Notes: a model not told the origin generated them from the sequence alone. A stretch of DNA of 37,207 nucleotides from UBA6921 sp031363085 (GCA_031363085.1 JANLTU010000117.1:1-37207); one strand, 5' to 3'; shown: positions 1-8,094, counted from the first letter of the stretch. Translations and numbers: made by a program.

Positions 1-15
1 CAGGCCGTCGCGTAA

Positions 16-95
16 GTCCGCTGCGCGACACCGGCGGGAGCACCACGCTTCGGGCTACGCCCTCCGCGCGGGGCTCCCGAGCTTACTCAGCGGAC
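16..95. repeat. GC-rich inverted-repeat hairpin at the broken end of brnT
   Basis: GTCCGCTG (16-23) pairs with CAGCGGAC (88-95), and inside it CGGGAGC (35-41) pairs with GCTCCCG (73-79), giving a long imperfect stem-loop. It lies directly downstream of the point where the minus-strand BrnT gene loses homology. It could be the end of a mobile or recombined element. I looked for integron attC core sites and did not find convincing ones. The left window edge hides what lies beyond. Confidence 0.45.
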
Positions 96-98
96 AAT

Positions 99-320
99 TC
101 ATGTGCTACAGAACCGGACAGATCTATTTGCTTCTAACAGCAGCAATCTGTGGCGGCTAGAACTCCCAAACGTTAGTTGGCGTGCTTCATTTATGGAATG
201 GTCCGGGTCGTCGAAGCTGATTGCAAGGGGATCAGCAAAAATGGACCACGCTTCGTAGAAAGAAACGCCGTGTTTCTTTTCGTTTGCAATCGCCTTTTTG
301 GTATCCCACTCAAATTTCAT
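99..320 (-). pseudogene. brnT: BrnT-family toxin, C-terminally truncated
   Basis: The 73-residue product starts MKFEWDTKKAIANEKKHGVS and continues with FADPLAISFDDPDHS and SSRHRLLLL, the typical first two-thirds of BrnT ribonuclease toxins (RelE-like fold; the family is a type II toxin repressed by BrnA). Start chosen at 320 because BrnT proteins begin at this MKFEWD-type motif; an in-frame ATG further upstream (362) adds unrelated residues. After LLLL the sequence becomes EANRSVRFCST and stops, so the final strand and basic C-terminus expected of BrnT (about 90 residues) are missing. No brnA follows; the GC-rich hairpin at 16-95 does. Probably a dead toxin remnant. Identification of the N-terminal part is fairly secure, loss of function is inference. 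Confidence 0.65.
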
Positions 321-511
321 TTCAACAGTTGAGCCCCAACAAGATATAAACGGCGCTAACACTTTAACGTGTAACGGATCGGTGTCTGCCCGTAATTCAC
401 AGCAGGTTCAAAAAGCAGCATGCTAACAGACACTTCTTTGCACTTTAAAATTCCTTGAGGCCGGCACTATTATTACTCCATGGCTATCTATTCGTGACCT
501 GAGGTTCTTCC

Positions 512-943
512 ATGGCTAACAAACCGCACCATCCGCGTAAACCTCCCAGCGGCAAAATCGACACGAAGAAGCTCGACGACATCGTTGCCAAAGCGCACAA
601 GGATGCGAGCACTCGCATGAGCGGTTACCGCGAGCAGTCGTTGCGCATGCATCCGCAAGTGTGTGCACGCTGCAACCGCGATTTCACCCGTGCCAACCTG
701 CATGAGTTGACGGTGCATCACAAAGACCACAACCACGACAACAATCCGCCTGACGGCAGTAACTGGGAGAACCTGTGTTTATATTGTCATGACTGGGAAC
801 ATCAGAAATATTCGCAGTTCGTCATGGGCACGGGTGCAGACTTCGGCGTGACAACACCCAAAGCCGCTCCCGCCGTTAAGGCGGCAACCTTCAATCCGTT
901 TGCCGGATTAAAAGATGTGTTAGGCAAGAAAGAACCGGAGTAG
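512..943 (+). CDS. yajD: YajD-family HNH nuclease-like protein
   Basis: A 143-residue protein matching E. coli YajD along its core: SGYREQSLRMHPQVCARC, then LHELTVHHKDHNHDNNPPDG, then NWENLCLYCHDWEHQKY. The two CxxC pairs (CARC and CLYC) with the central HH-x-DH-x-H form an HNH/treble-clef zinc nuclease fold. The N-terminal 35 residues are longer and more basic than in E. coli YajD (115 residues). The C-terminus ends FNPFAGLKDVLGKK, also a YajD feature. Biological role is not established for the family. The start at 512 has TGAGGT at a good distance upstream. It stands alone, convergent with the SnoaL-like gene. Confidence 0.85.
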   Translation: MANKPHHPRKPPSGKIDTKKLDDIVAKAHKDASTRMSGYREQSLRMHPQVCARCNRDFTRANLHELTVHHKDHNHDNNPPDGSNWENLCLYCHDWEHQKYSQFVMGTGADFGVTTPKAAPAVKAATFNPFAGLKDVLGKKEPE

Positions 944-957
944 GCCGATGCAGGCTG

Positions 958-1383
958 TTACGGCGCAAGCGCCTCCAGCACTTTGGCGGTGTCGGTGTAC
1001 ATCTGAAAACGTACCAGCTTATCGTCGCGTGTCGACCACACGTGCGCGAACGGCGCAGACAGCGGCTTCCCGGTTTGTTTGTAGATGCCCGCATAGTGGC
1101 CGAGCGCCACCACACGCGAGCCTGCGACGATGAAATCTTCCGCCTGCGCTGAAAATTCGCTCCAGTCTGCCGCCAACCGCTTCAGCAGGTTGTCGTGTAC
1201 CGCTTGCGGCCCGATCCACGTCCCGCTGTAGTACGGAAAGCGTTCCGCTTCGGTCCACTCAACCTGAGCATCCAGCAACGTCAGCACACCGGGCACATCG
1301 CCTCGGCTGACGGCAGCGTAGAAGCGCTGGACCAAGCTCAACGGGCTTAAGGTGGTCGGGTTGGTCGGAAGGTTCTTGCTCAT
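958..1383 (-). CDS. SnoaL-like / nuclear-transport-factor-2-fold protein
   Basis: 141 residues with the pattern of the SnoaL-like family: VQRFYAAVSRGDVPGVLTLLDAQVEWTEAE near the N-terminus, a middle section GPQAVHDNLLKRLAADWSEF, then RVVALGHYAGIYKQTGK and PFAHVWSTRDDKLVRF. These are the helix-helix then curved-sheet elements of the cone-shaped NTF2 fold, which in relatives binds small hydrophobic ligands or catalyses isomerisation. Substrate unknown. It is the last gene of a minus-strand group with the azoreductase (78 bp upstream) and the alpha/beta hydrolase, so a role in handling the same xenobiotic or electrophile is inferred. No signal peptide; cytoplasmic. Confidence 0.75.
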   Translation of the reverse strand: MSKNLPTNPTTLSPLSLVQRFYAAVSRGDVPGVLTLLDAQVEWTEAERFPYYSGTWIGPQAVHDNLLKRLAADWSEFSAQAEDFIVAGSRVVALGHYAGIYKQTGKPLSAPFAHVWSTRDDKLVRFQMYTDTAKVLEALAP

Positions 1384-1461
1384 GATCGGCTCCTTGCGTG
1401 GGGTCAGGGTTGCAGAGGTGTTGCGCGGCCCCGATGTGGGCGGCCGCGCAGACTGTGGGTA

Positions 1462-2082
1462 TCAGCGTGCGCCCGCCTTGCTGGCCTCGGCTTGCGCCCG
1501 CTTCAGGCCGCCTGCGGCATCGTTGGTCAGCATGTTTGGCTGGAAGCGTACGGTCGTGATGTCGGTGATGCCGATAAAACGCAACCAATCGTCGAAATAC
1601 GTGGAGTGGTGATCGGTGCCGAACGACGGAGGGACGCCGGGCGCATAAACGCTGCTGGTGTAGAGCGCCGTGGCGCGCCTTCCCTTCAGCAAGCCGTTAT
1701 AACCGGCGCTCGGGTCAAACCCAAACAGCAAGCCCGGCTGGGTGATGATGTCGATGTACAGTTTGAGACGATACGGAATGCCGCCATTCCACATCGGCAC
1801 CGTGAACAGATAGTCGTCAGCACTGGTAAAGCGACTGGTAATGGTTACGATTTCGTCCCAAGCGGTTTTGCGAGCACCGTCCAACGTACCTTCACCAAAG
1901 AAAGACATCTTGGCGGCGGCGCGGTCACCATCGAATTCAGGTAGCGGGGTCTGCCAGAGGTCGAGCTCGTCGATCTTTGCGCCGGGATTTTTACTCCGAT
2001 AGGCGGCGAGGGAGGCTTCGGCGATTTTAGTGGACTGCGAGCTGGCGCCGCGCGGGGAGCCTTTAACGTAAAGCAATTTCAT
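1462..2082 (-). CDS. azoR: FMN-dependent NADH-azoreductase (AzoR family)
   Basis: 206 residues with a flavodoxin-like fold. The N-terminus MKLLYVKGSPRGASSQSTKI is the phosphate-binding loop for FMN, and TVPMWNGGIPYRLKLYID is the AzoR family PMxN flavin-binding motif. Such enzymes reduce quinones (two-electron) and azo dyes with NADH, and act in thiol/quinone stress. Family length is about 200, so the gene looks complete. It sits between the upstream alpha/beta hydrolase (73-bp gap) and the SnoaL-like gene, most likely one transcript starting at the operator region near 3.1 kb. Substrate preference cannot be read from sequence. Confidence 0.87.
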   Translation of the reverse strand: MKLLYVKGSPRGASSQSTKIAEASLAAYRSKNPGAKIDELDLWQTPLPEFDGDRAAAKMSFFGEGTLDGARKTAWDEIVTITSRFTSADDYLFTVPMWNGGIPYRLKLYIDIITQPGLLFGFDPSAGYNGLLKGRRATALYTSSVYAPGVPPSFGTDHHSTYFDDWLRFIGITDITTVRFQPNMLTNDAAGGLKRAQAEASKAGAR

Positions 2083-2155
2083 GGTAATTCTCCTGTTAAC
2101 GTGGGTTTAAATCGATGCCCAAGCGCGGGCTGTAAGAACACGCCCGGGCCGGTAC

Positions 2156-3016
2156 TCAGCAGAAGTTCTGCTTGATCAGTGCGGCGACTTCGACGGCGTT
2201 TTCTTCGAGCGCGAAATGTCCACCTTCGAGCCAGAACAAGTGCGCTTGCGGCAAGTCCTGCAGATAGGCTTCGGCCCCGGCGGGCACAAACAGCGGGTCA
2301 CCCTTGCCCCATGCGATTAACGTTTTGGGCTGGTGCGTGCGGAAGTACGCGTGCCAGTGGTCGTACAGCGCCACGTTGTTCTGGTAATCGACAAACAGCG
2401 CAAGCTGGATGGCGGCGTTGCCGGGACGGTCGAGCAGCGCTTGGTCGTGTGTCCACGCATCCGGATTCAGCGCCGCTGCGTTGCGGGCACCGAAGACGTA
2501 CTGGAATTGCGTCGTCGCAGCGGTCAAGAAGCCGCGCGCCGCAGCCTCGGTGGCGGCGTTACGTTCCTTCCACAGCGGCAGGAAGACCTCCGCCACCGGC
2601 TTGCCGACGCCGGCGAGATAGGCATTTGCGTTCTGGATCACCAAGCCCTTGACTCGCTCGGGATGGGCTGTCGCCAAGCGCAGGCCAATCGGACCACCGT
2701 AGTCCTGTAAGTAATAAATCGCGTCACGCACACCGAGCTGGTCGAGCAACCCTTGAACCGTCATGGCCAAGTTGTCAAAGGTATAGCGGTAGTTTTCAAG
2801 CGCAGGCGCTGCCGAATAGCCGAAGCCAAGATAGTCGGGTGCAATGACGTGGAACCGGTCTGCCAAGCAGGGAATCAGGTCGCGATACATATGCGACGAC
2901 GATGGGAAGCCATGCAGCAATACGATCACCGGCGCCTTGGGATCGCCCGCCTCCCGGTAGAACACATTATGACCGCCGACAATGCTCGTCCGGCTTTGGG
3001 TCGGTGTGCAGGGCAT
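2156..3016 (-). CDS. Alpha/beta hydrolase, haloalkane-dehalogenase/epoxide-hydrolase type
   Basis: 286 residues. HGFPSSSHMYRDLIP near residue 35 is the oxyanion-hole HG motif, and YYLQDYGGPIGLRLA carries an Asp at the nucleophile elbow (Q-D-Y-G-G) instead of Ser, as in dehalogenases and epoxide hydrolases of this superfamily. GGHFALEE near the C-terminus supplies the catalytic His. The reaction is therefore probably hydrolysis through an aspartyl-ester intermediate, but the substrate is unknown. First gene of the minus-strand operon with azoR and the SnoaL-like gene; AAGGAG precedes the ATG at 3016. Divergent from the CGNR regulator, with a promoter overlapping paired operators (3075-3144). 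Confidence 0.8.
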   Translation of the reverse strand: MPCTPTQSRTSIVGGHNVFYREAGDPKAPVIVLLHGFPSSSHMYRDLIPCLADRFHVIAPDYLGFGYSAAPALENYRYTFDNLAMTVQGLLDQLGVRDAIYYLQDYGGPIGLRLATAHPERVKGLVIQNANAYLAGVGKPVAEVFLPLWKERNAATEAAARGFLTAATTQFQYVFGARNAAALNPDAWTHDQALLDRPGNAAIQLALFVDYQNNVALYDHWHAYFRTHQPKTLIAWGKGDPLFVPAGAEAYLQDLPQAHLFWLEGGHFALEENAVEVAALIKQNFC

Positions 3017-3074
3017 CAGCTTTCTCCTTGATCTTGATGAATAAAGCGCCGGCTAAGCGGCGTCGAGCGCATCT

Positions 3075-3144
3075 GTAACCTACATAATAATATATTTAGG
3101 TTACCTGGGCGTTAGTAACCTGTCAAATATTATTTATAGGTTAC
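3075..3144. promoter_or_regulatory. Two identical-geometry operators in a divergent promoter
   Basis: Two 30-bp inverted repeats, each GTAACCT-N16-AGGTTAC: 3075-3104 and 3115-3144, exactly 40 bp apart. Both spacers are AT-rich. On the minus strand a clean sigma-70 promoter for the hydrolase operon overlaps them: TTGACA (3126-3121), 17-bp spacer, TAACCT (3103-3098), the last within a half-site. Binding there would block the promoter. The natural candidate regulator is the CGNR protein encoded at 3200. Sequence symmetry is directly seen; the protein-site pairing is inference. Confidence 0.8.
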
Positions 3145-3199
3145 AGGACGCTGCCCTTAAAATGTTGCTCATGGCCACCTTCAAGTCATACTACGATCC

Positions 3200-3817
3200 A
3201 TGTTGACCCCGACCCGTCCCGCCAGTGGCGCCCCCATGTTGATCGGGGAACACCCGGCCCTGGATTTCCTGAACAGCACGCTCGCGCCGCATGGGGAGAC
3301 GCTCGACTATTTGTACGATGGCGATACCCTGCGCGCATGGCTGGGCACATCCCGTGTGCTGCCGGAATTTATGGTTCAGGCACTGGCTCATTTCAGCCCG
3401 GCGCAACGGACACAGCTTGCAAACGATGCGCGCGACTTGCGTGAAGCCTTCCGCCGGATTCTGGTGCAGCGCCACGCAGCAAAGGCGACGGATGAGGTGT
3501 CGAAAGACCTGGACTACATCAATACTTGGTTGTCGCGCGGCCCCTTGATAGTGGCCCCGCTACCTGCAGAGCACGGATGGCAGCTCGCTCTGCGTCGCGA
3601 CCCGAGCACACTGGCGGCGGTGCTTGCGGAACTGGCTGCGGTGTGTGCCGACCTGCTCGTTAATTACGCGCCTGAGCAGGTACGCAGATGCGAAAATCCG
3701 GCGTGCACGCTGTGGTTCCACGACCACAAGCGCGGCCCGCGTCGACGCTGGTGTTCGATGGCTATCTGCGGAAACAGAATGAAGGTCGCAGCGCATCGCG
3801 CGCGCCGCAAAACTTGA
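3200..3817 (+). CDS. ABATE/CGNR zinc-finger transcriptional regulator
   Basis: 205 residues. The N-terminal part (LIGEHPALDFLNST to about residue 140) fits the ABATE ligand-binding-like domain; the C-terminus is a CGNR zinc finger with CENPACTLWFHDHKRG followed by RRRWCSMAICGNRMKVAAHR. Such proteins are stress-related regulators, for which few effectors are known. The start at 3200 lacks a strong ribosome site; an internal ATG at 3236 (MLIGEHP) is an alternative that would keep both domains. It is divergent from the hydrolase-azoR-SnoaL operon and flanked upstream by two matched operators, which suggests it controls that operon and itself. Confidence 0.85.
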   Translation: MLTPTRPASGAPMLIGEHPALDFLNSTLAPHGETLDYLYDGDTLRAWLGTSRVLPEFMVQALAHFSPAQRTQLANDARDLREAFRRILVQRHAAKATDEVSKDLDYINTWLSRGPLIVAPLPAEHGWQLALRRDPSTLAAVLAELAAVCADLLVNYAPEQVRRCENPACTLWFHDHKRGPRRRWCSMAICGNRMKVAAHRARRKT

Positions 3818-3877
3818 GGTCGTCGCTACCTGCGGGCGCGGCGAGTGGTTTTACCCAATTAATTACGAGGCTGAACT

Positions 3878-4915
3878 ATGGATTACCGCCGCCTAGGACA
3901 AAGCGAGCTCAACGTGTCGGCCGTGTGTCTGGGCACGATGACGTTCGGTCAACAAAACACCGCAGCCGAAGCGCACGCACAACTCGATTACGCCTTCAGC
4001 CAAGGCGTGAATTTCATCGACACCGCCGAGCTGTATCCGGTGCCGACACGCGCACCGACCTATGGTCGCACGGAAACGTTCGTTGGCACCTGGCTGCGCA
4101 AGCAAGCGCGTGATCGGGTGATTCTGGCGACCAAAATTGCCGGACCCTCGCGCGGTCTGCCATGGATTCGCAGCGGGGCCAAGGCGTTTGATCGCGCCAA
4201 CCTGCGCGCGGCCGTCGACGCGTCGCTGCAACGTCTGGGCACCGATTACATCGACCTGTATCAATTGCATTGGCCGGAACGCAATACGCCGATGTTCGGC
4301 AGCTATCTGTTCGATCCGGCGCAGGAACACGAAGTCACGCCGATCCGCGCGCAACTCGACGCGCTGGCCGAGTTGGTGCGCGAAGGCAAGCTGCGTTACA
4401 TCGGTTTGTCCAACGAACATCCTTGGGGCGTGATGGAATTTTTACGCCTGGCGAACGCGCACGACTTGCCGCGCGTGGTGTCGATCCAGAATTCCTACAG
4501 CCTGCTCAATCGCGTGTTCGATTACAGCCTGGCCGAAGTCGCTTACCGCGAACAGCTCGGCTTGCTGGCTTACTCGCCGCTCGCGTTTGGACATTTGAGC
4601 GGCAAATACCAAACCGATGCAAAAGCGCCGGGACGTTTAACGCTGTTTCCCGAGTTTAGCCAGCGTTACAGCAAGCCCAATGTGGTGCCTGCTGTCGCGG
4701 AGTATGTCCGCATCGCGCGCAAACATGGCCTGTCACCGGTGCAACTGGCCTTGGCCTTTGTGTACCACCGCAGCAGCGTGGCCAGCACCATCACCGGCGC
4801 CACCACGCTGGAACAATTGCGCGAAAATATTTCGGCATGGGATACGCGGCTGTCAACACAGGCGCTTGCCGACCTCGAAGCGACACATTTGCGCTTTACC
4901 AATCCGGCGCCATGA
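3878..4915 (+). CDS. tas: Tas-type NADP(H)-dependent aldo-keto reductase
   Basis: 345 residues, colinear with E. coli Tas (346 residues): opening MDYRRLGQSELNVSAVCLGT, then MTFGQQN, DTAELYPVPTR (catalytic Tyr), ILATKIAGPSRG (Lys) and YQLHWPERN (His), with the C-terminal cofactor segment ASTITGATTLEQLREN. A TIM-barrel oxidoreductase expected to reduce aldehydes or ketones in the cytoplasm; physiological substrate unsettled for the family. GAGG lies upstream of the ATG. Its stop overlaps the ychJ start (ATGA at 4912-4915), so the two are translationally coupled. Confidence 0.9.
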   Translation: MDYRRLGQSELNVSAVCLGTMTFGQQNTAAEAHAQLDYAFSQGVNFIDTAELYPVPTRAPTYGRTETFVGTWLRKQARDRVILATKIAGPSRGLPWIRSGAKAFDRANLRAAVDASLQRLGTDYIDLYQLHWPERNTPMFGSYLFDPAQEHEVTPIRAQLDALAELVREGKLRYIGLSNEHPWGVMEFLRLANAHDLPRVVSIQNSYSLLNRVFDYSLAEVAYREQLGLLAYSPLAFGHLSGKYQTDAKAPGRLTLFPEFSQRYSKPNVVPAVAEYVRIARKHGLSPVQLALAFVYHRSSVASTITGATTLEQLRENISAWDTRLSTQALADLEATHLRFTNPAP

Positions 4916-5325
4916 GCGGTGCTTGTCCGTGCGGGTCCGGGGCGGAGTATTTAGCCTGCTGCGGACGTTATCTTGACGACGACCAAGTTCCCGAAACGGC
5001 GGAGCAACTGATGCGTTCACGCTACTGTGCCTATGTGCGGGGACGCCCCGACTACCTGCTCGCGACTTGGCATGCGTCGACCCGACCGCCGTCCATTCAC
5101 CTGGAAGTTACCGGCCTGCAATGGCTGGGGCTCAAGGTGCTGCATGCGCACAACGATCTGCAAACCGGCGTCGTGGAGTTTGTCGCGCGTCACAAGTTAA
5201 ATGGCAAGGCGCATCGCTTGCACGAGGTCAGTCAATTCGTAAACGAACACGGGCGTTGGTGGTATGTGAACGGCCAATCAAACATTAGAAAAACTGATAT
5301 CGGCCAGTCAGATACCGGAAAATAA
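4912..5325 (+). CDS. ychJ: YchJ / UPF0225 SEC-C-motif protein
   Basis: 137 residues. The N-terminus MSGACPCGSGAEYLACCG is the SEC-C zinc motif of YchJ (CxCGSGxxxxxCC), followed by AEQLMRSRYCAYVRGRPDYLLATW and the YchJ middle domain with LQWLGLKVL and GVVEFVARHK. The usual C-terminal second zinc segment is absent; instead a polar tail NIRKTDIGQSDTGK follows, so it resembles the short version. Start chosen at 4912 because the motif begins there and overlaps the preceding stop by four bases; an upstream in-frame start would add 25 unrelated residues. Function unknown. Confidence 0.85.
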   Translation: MSGACPCGSGAEYLACCGRYLDDDQVPETAEQLMRSRYCAYVRGRPDYLLATWHASTRPPSIHLEVTGLQWLGLKVLHAHNDLQTGVVEFVARHKLNGKAHRLHEVSQFVNEHGRWWYVNGQSNIRKTDIGQSDTGK

Positions 5326-5503
5326 AGCGCTATAAAGCTGGCCACGTATCAAAAGCACGTGTATATTCTGTTTCCGCAGTTGCTTGACAAGTAATCATTT
5401 CGGAAGTTCGTTACTGGTTTTCAGCCATTACTCCCGTAGATCTACCCACCAAGACGACTGCATGTCACTAAAGTCCATTAACAGCAATTTGAGGTGATTT
5501 TCG
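5326..5503 (+). promoter_or_regulatory. Long leader of the cold-shock gene with a possible promoter
   Basis: 178 bp without a gene. It holds TTGACA at 5384-5389 as a plausible -35; the matching -10 at 17 bp (TTCGTT) is poor, so the start site is uncertain. Transcription from here would give a leader of roughly 90 bases, compatible with the structured 5' leaders of csp mRNAs. A strong ribosome site GAGGTGAT ends 8 bases before the csp ATG. Confidence 0.4.
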
Positions 5504-5707
5504 ATGAGTAAGGGCACTGTAAAGTGGTTCAATGATAGCAAGGGTTTTGGTTTCATTACCCCGGATGACGGTGGCAAAGACGTTTTCGTCCACCACTCCG
5601 CTATTCAAGGTAGCGGCTTCAAGTCGCTCGCGGAAGGCCAGAAAGTAAACTTTGATGTGCAGCAGGGTCCGAAAGGTCCTTCCGCCGTTAACGTGGTGCC
5701 GGCGTAA
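5504..5707 (+). CDS. CspA-family cold-shock protein
   Basis: 67 residues, full length. RNP1 is KGFGFITPD and RNP2 is VFVHHSAI, the two nucleic-acid-binding strands of the cold-shock domain; KGTVKWFNDSKGFG is the classic opening. It binds single-stranded RNA/DNA and melts mRNA structure. Followed by a strong terminator, then an RhlE helicase gene, a pairing that suggests joint RNA remodelling in the cold, although the terminator separates the transcripts at least partly. Which Csp paralogue it is cannot be told. Confidence 0.95.
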   Translation: MSKGTVKWFNDSKGFGFITPDDGGKDVFVHHSAIQGSGFKSLAEGQKVNFDVQQGPKGPSAVNVVPA

Positions 5708-5738
5708 CGCTTTTTTGTCACAACGGATTCAGTGACTT

Positions 5739-5769
5739 GAACCCCGCCCCGTTGGCGGGGTTCTTTTTT
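5739..5769 (+). terminator. Rho-independent terminator after the cold-shock gene
   Basis: GAACCCCGCC (5739-5748) pairs perfectly with GGCGGGGTTC (5754-5763), loop of five bases, followed by TTTTTT. It lies between csp and the rhlE start, so read-through or a promoter of its own must feed the helicase gene. Confidence 0.92.
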
Positions 5770-5783
5770 GTGGAGTATCCGCT

Positions 5784-7154
5784 TTGAATTCATTTAACAC
5801 TTTGGGCCTGTCGGCCGAATTATTGCGCGCGGTAACCGAAAAGGGCTACCGCGAACCCACGCCGGTACAACGCGAAGCCATCCCCATCGTTTTGGAAGGC
5901 CGCGACCTGCTGGCCGGTGCGCAAACCGGCACCGGCAAAACCGCCGGCTTTACATTGCCGTTGTTGCAACGCTTAAGTGCACCGCAGGCGGCGGGCACAC
6001 GCCGCGCGATCCGCTCGTTGGTGCTCACCCCCACCCGTGAGCTCGCCGCGCAAGTGGCCGAAAGCGTGCAAATTTATGGCAAATATCTTGCCTTGAAATG
6101 CACCGTCGTATTTGGTGGTGTGGGTTTCAACCCACAGGCCGATACCTTGCGGCGCGGTGTTGACATTTTAGTCGCCACCCCTGGTCGGCTACTGGATCAC
6201 GTCATGCAAAAAACCGTCGACCTGTCCAAGGTCGAAATTTTGGTGCTGGACGAAGCCGACCGCATGCTCGACATGGGCTTTATTCGCGACATCCGTAAAA
6301 TTCTTGCGCTGCTGCCCAAGCGGCGGCAAAACCTGCTGTTTTCCGCAACCTTCTCCGATGAAATTAAGCAACTCGCCGATGGCCTGCTGAGCTCGCCCGC
6401 GTACGTGCAAGTTGCGCGACGCAACGCCACCACCGAGCTGGTCACGCAGGTGGTTCATCCGGTTGACCGCGAACGCAAGCGCGAGCTGTTGTCATTTTTG
6501 ATCGGTTCCAACAAATGGCAGCAGGTGTTGGTCTTTACCCGCACCAAGCACGGCGCCAATCGGCTCGCCGAACAACTGGAAAAAGACGGCATCACAGCGG
6601 CAGCGATTCACGGCAACAAGAGTCAGGGCGCACGCACGCGGGCATTGGCGGAATTCAAGCAAGGCGTGGTGCGCGTGCTGGTCGCCACCGACATCGCCGC
6701 GCGCGGTTTGGACATCGACCAGTTGCCGCACGTGGTCAATTTCGAATTACCCAACGTGCCGGAAGATTACGTGCACCGCATCGGCCGCACCGGCCGCGCC
6801 GGCAACGCCGGTGAAGCGTTGTCGCTGGTGTGCGTGGACGAGCACAAATTGCTCAAAGACATCGAGCGCGTACTGAAGAGTGAAATTCCCAAAGTTGTGA
6901 TTCCGGGTTACGCACCTAACCCCGCGATTAAAGCGGAAGTGATTCCCAACGGACGCAACGGCGGACCACGGCGCGGCGGTGGCGGTGCGAAACCGCAACA
7001 GGGCGCAGCGAAAAAACATTCACCACGCAGCGGCAGTAATTCCAGCGGACGGCCGGGCAGCGCACCGCGTTCCGGCCCACAACCGCCGCGTGGCCCACGC
7101 GGTGGCAAACCGCAGGCACGCCACAGTTCCGGGCGCTCAGGTAACAAGGCTTGA
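5784..7154 (+). CDS. rhlE: RhlE-type DEAD-box RNA helicase
   Basis: 456 residues. Motifs in order: Q-motif region YREPTPVQREAIP, Walker A AQTGTGKT, PTRELAAQV, ATPGRLLDH, VLDEADRMLDMGF (DEAD), SAT in LLFSATFSDEI, then ATDIAARGLDID and HRIGRTGRAG. The last 80 residues are a disordered Arg/Gly/Ser/Pro-rich tail (GGPRRGGGGAKPQQ, RSGPQPPRGPRGG), typical of RhlE and giving RNA affinity. It starts with TTG at 5784 with GGAG eight bases upstream. RhlE helicases unwind short RNA duplexes and assist ribosome assembly and cold growth. Placement after the cold-shock gene fits that role. Confidence 0.93.
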   Translation: MNSFNTLGLSAELLRAVTEKGYREPTPVQREAIPIVLEGRDLLAGAQTGTGKTAGFTLPLLQRLSAPQAAGTRRAIRSLVLTPTRELAAQVAESVQIYGKYLALKCTVVFGGVGFNPQADTLRRGVDILVATPGRLLDHVMQKTVDLSKVEILVLDEADRMLDMGFIRDIRKILALLPKRRQNLLFSATFSDEIKQLADGLLSSPAYVQVARRNATTELVTQVVHPVDRERKRELLSFLIGSNKWQQVLVFTRTKHGANRLAEQLEKDGITAAAIHGNKSQGARTRALAEFKQGVVRVLVATDIAARGLDIDQLPHVVNFELPNVPEDYVHRIGRTGRAGNAGEALSLVCVDEHKLLKDIERVLKSEIPKVVIPGYAPNPAIKAEVIPNGRNGGPRRGGGGAKPQQGAAKKHSPRSGSNSSGRPGSAPRSGPQPPRGPRGGKPQARHSSGRSGNKA

Positions 7155-7175
7155 CATAGCCGAAGAAGCGTTCGC

Positions 7176-8066
7176 ATGGCGCAAATCAACATCATGGCTC
7201 TGCGCCACTCAGCGTTTTACAGCCCATTACTGCTGTGTATCGCCGGGGGCTATTTGCGCGACGCAGGTTTGGAGCCCAGCTACAGCGTCGCCACGCCGAC
7301 CCGTACCGTCACCGACAGCCTTACTGACGGCACCTGTCACGTGGCGCAATCGGCCGTCGCGACTAGCTTTGCAGCACTCGAACAGGGCGCCGCTTTACCT
7401 ATTGTGCACTTCGCACAAATCAACGTCCGGGATGGATTTTTTATCGCGGCGCGCACGCCCGAGCCGGATTTCCACTGGCGTCACCTTGCCGGCAAAAGCG
7501 TGTTGGTCGATCATTTCTTCCAACCGTTGGCCATGCTCAAATACGGCCTGCATCACCACGGTGTGGACTTCGCGCAACTGAGCGTGATCGACGCCGGTGA
7601 CGTCGGCGCCCTCGAACGCGCTTTCCGTAACGGGCAAGGCGACTATGTACACCTGCAAGGCCCGGCACCGCAGCAACTGGAACACGACGGCGTCGGCTTT
7701 GTGGTCGCGGCGGTCGGTGACGCAGTCGGCCCGGTTGCGTTCAGCAGTCTGTGCGCGACACGCGCATGGTTGAACACCGCAGTGTCCCACGCCTTCATGC
7801 GTGCCTATCGACGCGCACACGACTTCGCGCACAACGCCCCTGCCGCAGAAATTGCAGCGCTGCAAGCCGAGGCCGGATTTTTTCCCGGCGTGGAACACAG
7901 CGTGCTGGCGCGCACCATCGCCGCCTACCAAAAACTCGGCTGTTGGTCCGGCGACGTGGCGATTACTCCGCAATCCTACGAACATCTACTTGATGTGTTT
8001 TTATTCAGCGGCTTGATCACACGCCGACACCCTTACGCCGCCGCAGTCACCGCACCACCAACCTAA
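7176..8066 (+). CDS. THI5/NMT1-like ABC substrate-binding protein, cytoplasmic form
   Basis: 296 residues with the two-lobed binding-protein pattern of the NMT1/THI5-like family: LRHSAFYSPLLLCIAGGYLRDAGLEPSY, then AVATSFAALEQGAALPIVHFAQINVRDGFFI, KSVLVDHFFQPLAMLKYGLHHHG and later YRRAHDFAHN. Relatives bind sulfonates, pyrimidines or taurine for import. It has no signal peptide and no permease or ATPase genes next to it, so a stand-alone ligand sensor or orphan binding protein is possible. It follows rhlE by 21 bp on the same strand and could be co-transcribed. Ligand unknown. Confidence 0.75.
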   Translation: MAQINIMALRHSAFYSPLLLCIAGGYLRDAGLEPSYSVATPTRTVTDSLTDGTCHVAQSAVATSFAALEQGAALPIVHFAQINVRDGFFIAARTPEPDFHWRHLAGKSVLVDHFFQPLAMLKYGLHHHGVDFAQLSVIDAGDVGALERAFRNGQGDYVHLQGPAPQQLEHDGVGFVVAAVGDAVGPVAFSSLCATRAWLNTAVSHAFMRAYRRAHDFAHNAPAAEIAALQAEAGFFPGVEHSVLARTIAAYQKLGCWSGDVAITPQSYEHLLDVFLFSGLITRRHPYAAAVTAPPT

Positions 8067-8094
8067 TTTTTACGCCATCTATTCTGACCTGCCC

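Noticed and set aside
1..430. Integron attC sites around the broken brnT
   Set aside because: Core sites (RYYYAAC and GTTRRRY) at the right spacing were not found; the hairpin is real but not attC-like on inspection.
5784..7154. Long open frames on the opposite strand of rhlE, and similar antisense frames in most of the core genes
   Set aside because: They follow the codon structure of the sense genes, contain no known motif and have no ribosome sites; high third-position GC explains them.
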